Shown piece after piece: positions 8,432 through 15,176 of a stretch of DNA of 64,000 bases. Both the position numbers and the translations under genes were made by a program. A model generated the notes under the pieces. It was not told the DNA's origin and ran no database searches. It saw only the letters and a list, made by a program, of their open reading frames with translations. The stretch comes from JACMLD01 sp044227095. GTDB lineage: Bacteria > Bacteroidota > Bacteroidia > Chitinophagales > Chitinophagaceae. How positions within the stretch are numbered: position 1 is the stretch's first letter; every line of letters starts with the position of its first letter. Location: contig JBGAFV010000001.1 in the NCBI GenBank assembly GCA_044227095.1, forward strand, positions 1,054,001 through 1,118,000. Direction: 5' to 3'.

Positions 8432-8461
8432 TTTGGGGCTTGCACTATAGCAGTACTTTTG
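8432..8461 (+). promoter_or_regulatory. Promoter of the aminotransferase gene
   Basis: TTTG (8432-8435), 18-nt spacer, TACTTTTG (8454-8461). Transcription would start near 8468, which excludes the ATG at 8440 and supports the start at 8482 with a short leader. Confidence 0.7.
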
Positions 8462-8481
8462 CTTTTAAACAGCTGAAATAC

Positions 8482-9747
8482 ATGAGCCATTTAAAGCTAT
8501 CGCAGCTTTCAGAAACACTTATTGGTTCTGAAATAGTAAAACTTGGTGGAGAAATAAGGGACAAAATCCGGCAGGGAGAAAAAATCTACAACTTTACAGT
8601 AGGTGATTTTGACCCATCAATCTTTCCTATACCTAAAGAATTAGAAGATGCTATTGTAGAAGCCTACAGAAAGCATTTTACTAACTATCCCGCAGCAGAA
8701 GGCAATCTTGACCTGAGAGAAGCACTTGGCCAGTTTATGAGAGAAAGGCAACAACTGGAGTATACGCCGTCTGAAATTTTAGTGGCAGGCGGTGGTCGCC
8801 CATTGATATATTCATTGTTCCGTGCTATTTGCGATAAGAGCGATAAGGTGATATATGCTGTGCCTTCCTGGAATAATAACCATTATGCAAATTTTGTTGG
8901 TGCAGAGCATGTAGTAGTAGAAGCCAGTAAGGAAAATAATTTCATGCCTTCGGTTGAGCAGCTAAAGCCACATATTAAAGGTGCTGTGTTATTGGCACTA
9001 TGTTCTCCGCAAAACCCAACGGGCACCACTTTTACAAAGGAAGATTTGGAGGCCATCTGCAATATGGTGATAGAAGAAAATAAGAAACGCGGAGACAATG
9101 AAAAGAAGTTGTATGTAATGTACGATCAGATGTATTCGCTGCTTACATATGGAAAGATTATCCATTATAACCCCGTAACGCTTAATCCCGCCATGCGGCC
9201 CTATACTATTTTTATTGATGCCATTAGCAAAGTGTTTGCAGCTACGGGTGTACGTGTTGGCTGGTCTATTGGGCCTGCTCAAATTATTGATAAAATGAAA
9301 GCAATTATGACGCACCTGGGTTCGTGGGCGCCAATGGCAGAGCAGAAAGCTGTAGCTGGCTATCTTTCGCAAAAAGAAAACATTGATGGCTATCTCGCAC
9401 ATTTTAAAAATGAGCTGGAAATACGCTTAAACAGGCTTTACAATGGCTTTCAACAATTAAAAACTGAAGGATACAAAGTAGATGCTATTGCCCCACAAGG
9501 GGCCATTTATCTTACCGTTCAATTTAATTTTACCGGTAAAAAAACAGCCGACGGAAAAATTTTAGAAAAGCAAGCCGACACAACTGCTTATTTGCTGAAT
9601 GAAGCAAAACTGGCTGTTGTTCCATTTTATGCTTTTGGCGCATCACCTTCTTCAAGCTGGTACAGGCTTAGTGTTGGCACATGCAAAAAGGAAGAAATAG
9701 ATTTGGTGATAACACAGTTAAGAGAGGCGTTGAAAAAACTGCAATAA
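8482..9747 (+). CDS. Pyridoxal phosphate-dependent aminotransferase, class I/II
   Basis: 421 residues from the ATG at 8482; a 14-codon upstream extension exists but precedes the predicted transcription start. Fold-type I hallmarks are clear: S-P-Q-N-P-T-G-T (Asn178), Y-D-Q-M-Y with Asp215 contacting the pyridine nitrogen, and the Schiff-base lysine in A-I-S-K-V-F-A (Lys250). A G-V-R-V-G-W-S segment follows. It resembles aspartate/aromatic aminotransferases, but the amino acid substrate cannot be fixed by eye. The gene is monocistronic; the stop codon is followed within 12 nt by a tandem copy of the dispersed repeat. Confidence 0.88.
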   Translation: MSHLKLSQLSETLIGSEIVKLGGEIRDKIRQGEKIYNFTVGDFDPSIFPIPKELEDAIVEAYRKHFTNYPAAEGNLDLREALGQFMRERQQLEYTPSEILVAGGGRPLIYSLFRAICDKSDKVIYAVPSWNNNHYANFVGAEHVVVEASKENNFMPSVEQLKPHIKGAVLLALCSPQNPTGTTFTKEDLEAICNMVIEENKKRGDNEKKLYVMYDQMYSLLTYGKIIHYNPVTLNPAMRPYTIFIDAISKVFAATGVRVGWSIGPAQIIDKMKAIMTHLGSWAPMAEQKAVAGYLSQKENIDGYLAHFKNELEIRLNRLYNGFQQLKTEGYKVDAIAPQGAIYLTVQFNFTGKKTADGKILEKQADTTAYLLNEAKLAVVPFYAFGASPSSSWYRLSVGTCKKEEIDLVITQLREALKKLQ

Positions 9748-9758
9748 TGTTTGATGGG

Positions 9759-10112
9759 TTAACCAAAGAGATACGGAACACAGAGCAACGCAAAAAGGCT
9801 TTAACGATCAACTTCGGAGATCCTGAGATTATATTCAATGCGCTTAATAACGGATCTCTTTTGAGGCGATACACGGGATGTTTCTTCGAAACTTCTAAGC
9901 TTGCAGCTTGTAGCTTTTCTTTACCGCTCCTTTGCGCTCTTTGAGTGAAACCAATAACCACGGAAACACAGGTAGCACGGGAGTAACATAGCGGTTATCG
10001 TAGATAATTTTAAGGCGATATACGGGATGTTTCTTCAAATTACTAAGCTTGCAGCTAATAGCTAACAGCTTGTAGCTTTTCTGATCTGCTCCTTAGCGCC
10101 TTTGCGTGAAAC
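9759..10112 (+). repeat. Modular dispersed repeat, two tandem units (copy 1)
   Basis: Two units, with cores at about 9855-9920 and 10011-10082. Each core reads (T)AAGGCGATA-ACGGGATGTTTCTTC-AA-T then AAGCTTGCAGC-TAGCTTTTCT. Ahead of the cores are cap sequences rich in CACGGA/ACACAG, and each unit ends with a TTTGCG...GTGAAAC block. The same modules recur near 25.6, 46.6-46.8 and 57.9-58.2 kb. Accidental ORFs run across it on both strands but have no coding signal. Confidence 0.85.
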
Positions 10113-10120
10113 AACTACCC

Positions 10121-10152
10121 AAAAAAAAGCCCCCGGATTTACCGGGGGCTTT
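10121..10152 (-). terminator. Intrinsic terminator of the small gene at 10173-10421
   Basis: Stem AAAGCCCCCGG / CCGGGGGCTTT (10126-10136 and 10142-10152). Read on the reverse strand it is followed by eight T residues. Confidence 0.9.
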
Positions 10153-10172
10153 CAATATTTTTTATATGGCGG

Positions 10173-10421
10173 TTAGTTCTTGTTGCAAACAAACTGAAAA
10201 GGCTTTAGTTCCGGTTGATGAATAACCTTCACTATTTTTTTTCTGTTATGAACTACCTTATGTTTTGTAATGTCAAAAACTTCGTGGGCTGTACAAAAAC
10301 TGTCTACTGTTTCAAGCTGAAACAAGAGTGAGTTAAGTTTTTCAAGTTCTAACTCAATCTGATACTGGTTCATAGTTTCATCTTTCACCAGGACAAGCAA
10401 ATCCCTGTTAGTAGCCTTCAT
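10173..10421 (-). CDS. Small protein of unknown function
   Basis: 82 residues, no recognised domain. It is soluble-looking: an N-terminal stretch with L-L-V-L-V-K, a Gln/Glu/Leu-rich central helix (Y-Q-I-E-L-E-L-E-K-L-N-S-L-L-F) and a basic C-terminus (V-V-H-N-R-K-K-I-V-K-V). It follows the tiny lipoprotein gene by 13 nt on the same strand and ends 20 nt before a strong terminator, so the two are probably one transcript. The terminator and compact spacing support a real gene. Confidence 0.6.
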   Translation of the reverse strand: MKATNRDLLVLVKDETMNQYQIELELEKLNSLLFQLETVDSFCTAHEVFDITKHKVVHNRKKIVKVIHQPELKPFQFVCNKN

Positions 10422-10434
10422 GTCTTATTAGATT

Positions 10435-10569
10435 TTAATATCCAACATAACCTTTGTGAATTCCGCAACCACAACTTTTTCCAGATACACGTCGTTCACT
10501 ACTACAACTTACAGCAAGAACCGCTATAACTATTAGTAAGAACATTAACCTTATACTGTTATTTTTCAT
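10435..10569 (-). CDS. Tiny lipoprotein with CGCG motif (44 aa)
   Basis: The reverse strand encodes 44 residues: a basic start (M-K-N-N-S-I-R), a hydrophobic stretch, a lipobox L-A-V-S-C with the lipidated Cys22, then S-S-E-R-R-V-S-G-K and K-S-C-G-C-G-I-H-K-G-Y-V-G-Y. The mature part is only 23 residues. Cys33, Cys35 and His38 might bind a metal, but this is a guess. It lies 13 nt upstream of the 82-residue gene on the same strand and is divergent from the glycosyltransferase. No homologue is recognised. Confidence 0.65.
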   Translation of the reverse strand: MKNNSIRLMFLLIVIAVLAVSCSSERRVSGKSCGCGIHKGYVGY

Positions 10570-10644
10570 GGTTTGGTATTTCTAAATTAAACTATTTTGC
10601 TAACAAAATAGTATTCAGCCCTACAGCAAATTTAAAATATTAAC

Positions 10645-11748
10645 ATTACAAATAAACACACATATACTGCACTAATAGCCCCATTAGACTGGGGTCTGGG
10701 CCACGCTACCCGGTGCATACCTGTTATACAAAAACTCTTATTTGCTGGTTTTAAAGTAATTATCGCCGCAGAAGGGGATCAGAAAATACTATTGCAATCT
10801 GAGTTTCCAACAATTGAATTTGTAGATTTAGCCGGCTACAGGCTTAAGTATGGCGTTTCCAGGTGGCATACCATTCTAAAAATTATTCTTCAGATCCCCA
10901 AAATATTGACAGGAATCAATAGAGAAAAAAAATGGCTTCGCAATTTTATTAGATACAAACACGTAGATGTAATTGTCTCCGACAACCGTTTTGGATTACG
11001 GCATAAAAATATTCTTTCAATTTTTATTACCCATCAGTTGCATATAAAAACTTCTCTGGGAAAGTTTTTCGATTTAATGGTGCAGAAAGCAAACTATTAT
11101 TTTATCAATCAGTTTAATTATTGCTGGGTGCCAGATGTAACAGGCGATATAAATTTTGCAGGTGAACTATCTCATCCCAAACTAAAGCCCAACATTTCTT
11201 TATTTTATATTGGTGCGCTTTCAAGAATTAATAAAGAAGAAATACCAGTAACAAATAAACTATTAATAATTCTTTCCGGACCGGAACCACAGCGAACTAT
11301 TATAGAAAACACTATACTGGCACAATTAAAGAACACAACATACGCTGCTATTGTAATAAGAGGATTACCTGCAGCAACAATTATTGAGCCACCACGCAAA
11401 GGGATAAGTGTTTATAATCATATTCCTGCGCTTTCATTGCAGCATTTAATCAATCAGTCAGAAATCATAATCAGCCGCCCTGGCTATAGTAGTGTTATGG
11501 ATTTATTGCCATTGAGTAAAAAATGCATTTTTATTCCTACACCGGGGCAGGCAGAGCAAGAATACCTTGCAGATTGGTTAACCCAAAATAATTACGCATG
11601 CACATGCCAGCAAGATAAATTTGCTTTAGCCGAAATGATAGAAAAAGCGGAGAAAATAAATACCACTAATCTTTCTTTTCTTAAAACCCCCGAACAAATA
11701 GAAACTGCAATAAAAGCAGTAACAGAAAAACTAACTACCAGGCTATAA
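10645..11748 (+). CDS. GT-B fold glycosyltransferase, MurG-like, with no canonical start codon
   Basis: The reading frame is open from the TAA at 10633 and encodes the N-terminal block A-P-L-D-W-G-L-G-H-A-T-R-C at 10678-10716, diagnostic of a Bacteroidota GT-B family related to MurG. The first ATG/GTG/TTG-type codon in frame is the TTG at 10792, which would delete that block and the first Rossmann strand. I therefore place the start at an ATT (10645, alternatively 10639), which is unusual. The C-terminal half shows the nucleotide-sugar motif: I-S-R-P-G-Y-S-S and P-T-P-G-Q-A-E-Q-E-Y-L-A. Donor and acceptor are unknown; such proteins are cytoplasmic or membrane-associated. The gene converges with the SixA-like gene. 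Confidence 0.75.
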   Translation: MTNKHTYTALIAPLDWGLGHATRCIPVIQKLLFAGFKVIIAAEGDQKILLQSEFPTIEFVDLAGYRLKYGVSRWHTILKIILQIPKILTGINREKKWLRNFIRYKHVDVIVSDNRFGLRHKNILSIFITHQLHIKTSLGKFFDLMVQKANYYFINQFNYCWVPDVTGDINFAGELSHPKLKPNISLFYIGALSRINKEEIPVTNKLLIILSGPEPQRTIIENTILAQLKNTTYAAIVIRGLPAATIIEPPRKGISVYNHIPALSLQHLINQSEIIISRPGYSSVMDLLPLSKKCIFIPTPGQAEQEYLADWLTQNNYACTCQQDKFALAEMIEKAEKINTTNLSFLKTPEQIETAIKAVTEKLTTRL

Positions 11749-11771
11749 TTGTATTATTTTATACGCAAATG

Positions 11772-12269
11772 CTAAGATTGCAATTTAGGATAATCATAAA
11801 AAAGCAGGTCTGGGGGAACTGAGAAAAAATCTTCCCAATTATCTGTATCTGCCTTAACTGCAAAAATACCACAGGTTGGTATATTATCCGTTTTTAGAAG
11901 CGGTGTAAGTGTATTCGCAAATTCGGTAATGCCGGGATTATGTGAGAAAACGGCAACTGTATCAAAGCTGTTGTTTATGCCACGTATAAAAGTTTCAAAA
12001 AAAGATTCCTTGGGCATATACAAACCTTTTTCAAATATTATTTTATCGGCAGCAACATTAAAGAAAGCAGCAAATTTTTCAGCAGTAGTTTTTGCCCTCA
12101 GGGCGGGACTGGCAATAAATGCATCTATTGTATTAATATTTGCCTTTAAACGTTGCGCCATTTCATCAGCATTTTTAAAACCCCGAGTATTTAAGGGCCT
12201 ATCAAAATCTGATAAACTTATTTCATCCCAACTACTCTTGGCATGACGAATTAATAACAGAATTTTCAT
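11772..12269 (-). CDS. SixA-like histidine phosphatase
   Basis: 165 residues from the ATG at 12269; an upstream in-frame ATG adds 11 residues before the first beta strand and is less likely. The catalytic R-H-A-K-S motif starts at residue 8 (nucleophile His9), followed by D-F-D-R-P-L-N-T-R-G, and the second histidine is in V-F-S-H-N-P-G-I-T. This matches the SixA branch, which removes phosphate from phosphohistidine proteins. The target here is unknown; no histidine phosphotransfer protein is encoded nearby. Confidence 0.9.
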   Translation of the reverse strand: MKILLLIRHAKSSWDEISLSDFDRPLNTRGFKNADEMAQRLKANINTIDAFIASPALRAKTTAEKFAAFFNVAADKIIFEKGLYMPKESFFETFIRGINNSFDTVAVFSHNPGITEFANTLTPLLKTDNIPTCGIFAVKADTDNWEDFFSVPPDLLFYDYPKLQS

Positions 12270-12464
12270 ATGTGAGAAAGATATATTGATCAATGCTTTC
12301 ACATTTGAAAAACCGCAATTCTAAATGCTGAAAATTAAAACAGGTTTGTGATTTATGGTTTTAGCAAAAGGAAAATTAGCTTAAAACGGGCTGTTTCAAA
12401 ACTACGATTATTTTTTTCCAAACCCAGTTTATTATTAAATATTTTAATATCCCTAAGAGCTTTT

Positions 12465-14312
12465 TTAATACCCACGAACGTTTTTCTTTTCAACGTAGTT
12501 AATAAATGCTTTATTAACTACGTGGTTACCCCCAGGAGTAGGATAGTTTCCTGTAAAATACCAATCGCCTGTATTGGTTGGACAAGCATTGTGTAAAGAT
12601 TCTATTGTTTGATAAATAACTTGCACTGGTATATCTAAGCCCTCTGGTGTAATTAACTCAGCAATTTTATTTGAAATTTCTTCTGTAGTAAATGGTTTAT
12701 AAATCTGCCGTACTACATTCTCAGTATGCAATTGTCCTGTTCGCGATAATTCCAAACAGCGTTCATATAATTCCTGCAGCAAGTCTTCTTTATCATGCTC
12801 TTTCAAAAGTTCCATTGCTGCCCTGAAAGCAATAAAATCGCCGAGCTTGCTCATATCTATTCCATAACAATCGGGGTAACGTATTTGCGGTGCAGAAGAA
12901 ACAATAATAATTTTTTTAGGCCGCAGTCTTGAAAGCATTCTTACAATACTTTCTTTAAGTGTAGTGCCCCTTACTATAGAATCATCAATTACAACAAGTG
13001 TGTCTTCATCTTTTTTAAGCGTACCGTAAGTAATATCATACACGTGCTGCACCATTTCGTTACGGTTAGCATCTTCAGTAATAAAAGTGCGCATCTTTAC
13101 ATCTTTGATGGCAATTTTTTCTACCCTGATGCGCCTGTTTATCATTTCTTTCAGCTTCTCATCATCGTAATTTTTTCCCCATGACAATATCCGTTCTACC
13201 TTCACTTTGTTCATATAATCTTCCATACCTTTTTGAAGGCCGTAAAAAGCTACTTCTGCTGTGTTTGGTATAAAAGAGAAAATGGTATTTTTTAAATCGT
13301 GATTGATGGCGTTTAAAACTGCATTGCTGAGGTTATAGCCAAGTGCACTTCGCTCACGGTAAATTTTTTCATCGTTGCCACGTGAAAAATAAATGCGTTC
13401 AAAACTGCATGCCCTTCTTTCTTTGGGTTCCAGTATTTGCTCAATGCTATAATCTCCATTTGCACGTATTATCAGTGCCTGGCCTGGCATTAGTTCTTTC
13501 ACCTCGTTTTCGCCCACATTAAAAGATGTGCGTATTGCTGCCCTTTCAGATGCAGCTACAATCATGTCTTCACTAATATAATAATAAGAAGGCCTTATGC
13601 CATGCGCATCACGCATCACAAAAGCATCCCCATTGCCAATTAAACCGCCAATGTGGTAACCACCGTCAAAAAACTTTGTTGCTTTTTTTAGAACGTTTAC
13701 TATATCAAGATGGCCCGGATCCTGTTCATCCTCCTTCACCATAAAATGATGTACAACTTCCATCATTGCTGCAAGGTCGCTCTGCCGCTGAAACTCACCC
13801 GGGTCTATATTAACAAGTGAAAAAAGTTCTTCCGTATTTACCAAATTAAAATTCCCGGCCAAAGCAAGGTTGCGCACGGGAATTGTATTTCTTTTTATAA
13901 ACGGATGACAAAAGTCTACGTTATTCTTACCTTGGGTGCCGTATCGCAAATGACCAAGCAAAAGCTCGCCAAGGAAGCGTACATGCCCTTTTAGTAATCC
14001 CGGGTGCTTTTTTATATCTGGCTGATATTTTTCCAGGTCGGCTATTTCTTCAGATACCTGGCGAAATAAGTCTGCAATTGGCTGAGAGGCTATGCTTCTC
14101 ATTCTGTGCAAAAAAGGATAGCCGGGCTCAACGTTCAGCTTTACAGAAGCAATGCCAGCGCCATCCTGACCGCGATTATGCTGCTTTTCCATAAGCAGGT
14201 ATAACTTATTAAGGCCGTACAAAACAGAACCATATTTCTGCTGGTAATATGGAAGAGATTTACGTAAACGAATAAGGGCCAGGCCGCATTCATGTTTAAT
14301 AGCATCACTCAT
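12465..14312 (-). CDS. Amidophosphoribosyltransferase, long form (PurF-like)
   Basis: 615 residues, about 100 longer than ordinary PurF. The N-terminal glutamine amidotransferase has Cys9 after an eight-residue leader (M-S-D-A-I-K-H-E), which would need to be removed to expose the nucleophile, and carries E-K-Q-H-N-R-G-Q-D-G-A-G and G-H-L-R-Y-G-T-Q-G. The C-terminal phosphoribosyltransferase half has the PRPP motif V-V-I-D-D-S-I-V-R-G-T-T near residue 445. The reaction is PRPP + glutamine to phosphoribosylamine, the first step of purine synthesis. Bacteroidota often carry this long form, sometimes beside a normal PurF, so the exact role is less certain than the family. No other purine gene is adjacent. 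Confidence 0.85.
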   Translation of the reverse strand: MSDAIKHECGLALIRLRKSLPYYQQKYGSVLYGLNKLYLLMEKQHNRGQDGAGIASVKLNVEPGYPFLHRMRSIASQPIADLFRQVSEEIADLEKYQPDIKKHPGLLKGHVRFLGELLLGHLRYGTQGKNNVDFCHPFIKRNTIPVRNLALAGNFNLVNTEELFSLVNIDPGEFQRQSDLAAMMEVVHHFMVKEDEQDPGHLDIVNVLKKATKFFDGGYHIGGLIGNGDAFVMRDAHGIRPSYYYISEDMIVAASERAAIRTSFNVGENEVKELMPGQALIIRANGDYSIEQILEPKERRACSFERIYFSRGNDEKIYRERSALGYNLSNAVLNAINHDLKNTIFSFIPNTAEVAFYGLQKGMEDYMNKVKVERILSWGKNYDDEKLKEMINRRIRVEKIAIKDVKMRTFITEDANRNEMVQHVYDITYGTLKKDEDTLVVIDDSIVRGTTLKESIVRMLSRLRPKKIIIVSSAPQIRYPDCYGIDMSKLGDFIAFRAAMELLKEHDKEDLLQELYERCLELSRTGQLHTENVVRQIYKPFTTEEISNKIAELITPEGLDIPVQVIYQTIESLHNACPTNTGDWYFTGNYPTPGGNHVVNKAFINYVEKKNVRGY

Positions 14313-14463
14313 GGTAGGAAATGAGGCGCAAAAATAAGCCGAGTTTACGAGATAAAAAACCTTTATACAAAGACAGGCTGGATAATTTTGAAGTTGAAAT
14401 GCCCATTAAAAAAGTTATTGCATGTAATACAAGTCCAAATCACACACAGGCACAACCGTTTAT

Positions 14464-14482
14464 AGCCCGGTAGAACCGGGCT
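14464..14482. terminator. Hairpin downstream of the response regulator
   Basis: AGCCCGGT-AGA-ACCGGGCT, an 8-bp stem with a 3-nt loop, 40 nt beyond the response-regulator stop codon. It lacks a T-tract on either side, so terminator activity is uncertain. Confidence 0.5.
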
Positions 14483-14524
14483 GTTAAACTAAAATTTATA
14501 TTCTTTAACGGGTGTAAAATTCTG

Positions 14525-15166
14525 TTAAACGTATCCTGCAGAACTATTTATAAAGTTTACCAGCGAAGCAGAATTTTTAAGTTTCAGCTTTTTTAGAATA
14601 TTATGCCTGTGAACTTCAACAGTTTTTAGTGAAATATCCAACTGCAGAGCTATTTCTTTTGAAGAATGCCCTTCGCGGATATGGTGTATGATCTGCATTT
14701 CTCTTTCTGTGAGCGAGTTGATGCTTGGCGTATCATGATTATCTTCCAGCAACTGATCAGAAATAATTGTTTTTATTTCATCACAAACGTATTTATTGCC
14801 CCTGTAAACTTCTGTTATAGCATTAAACATTTCTTCTTTTGAAGAGTTTTTGGTTACATATCCTCTTGCGCCTACCTGCAGCATTTTTTTTGCATAAGCA
14901 GGTTGAGAATGCATGGATACTCCAATTACTTTTGACTCCGGCGCTACTTTGCGAATTTTTTCGGTGGCTTCAAAACCATTAAACGGCGCCATGTTAATGT
15001 CCATTAGCACTATATTGGGCGATAACTCTTTTGCAAATTCTACAGCCTGTTCTGCATCGCCGCATTCTGCCACTACTTCAAAACGCTCATCACTGTTAAG
15101 AATATAAGTCCATGTTTCACGAATGAGCTTGTGATCATCGGCAATTAAAATTGTAATCTTTTCCAT
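14525..15166 (-). CDS. NarL/FixJ-type response regulator
   Basis: 213 residues. The receiver domain (about 1-125) has the acidic pair at Asp10-Asp11, phosphoacceptor Asp56 in V-L-M-D-I-N-M and the conserved Lys in Y-V-T-K-N-S. The C-terminal LuxR-type helix-turn-helix is in L-T-E-R-E-M-Q-I-I and S-S-K-E-I-A-L-Q-L with T-V-E-V-H-R. It lies 10 nt downstream of the HisKA_3 kinase and is the evident partner. As the kinase is frameshifted, the regulator may be without its main sensor in this sequence. Confidence 0.94.
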   Translation of the reverse strand: MEKITILIADDHKLIRETWTYILNSDERFEVVAECGDAEQAVEFAKELSPNIVLMDINMAPFNGFEATEKIRKVAPESKVIGVSMHSQPAYAKKMLQVGARGYVTKNSSKEEMFNAITEVYRGNKYVCDEIKTIISDQLLEDNHDTPSINSLTEREMQIIHHIREGHSSKEIALQLDISLKTVEVHRHNILKKLKLKNSASLVNFINSSAGYV

Positions 15167-15176
15167 AGTCCGTCAT

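Noticed and set aside
9668..9961. 97- and 87-codon ORFs after the aminotransferase
   Set aside because: They lie across dispersed-repeat DNA; similar translated patterns in other copies follow from DNA similarity and are interrupted by stops there.
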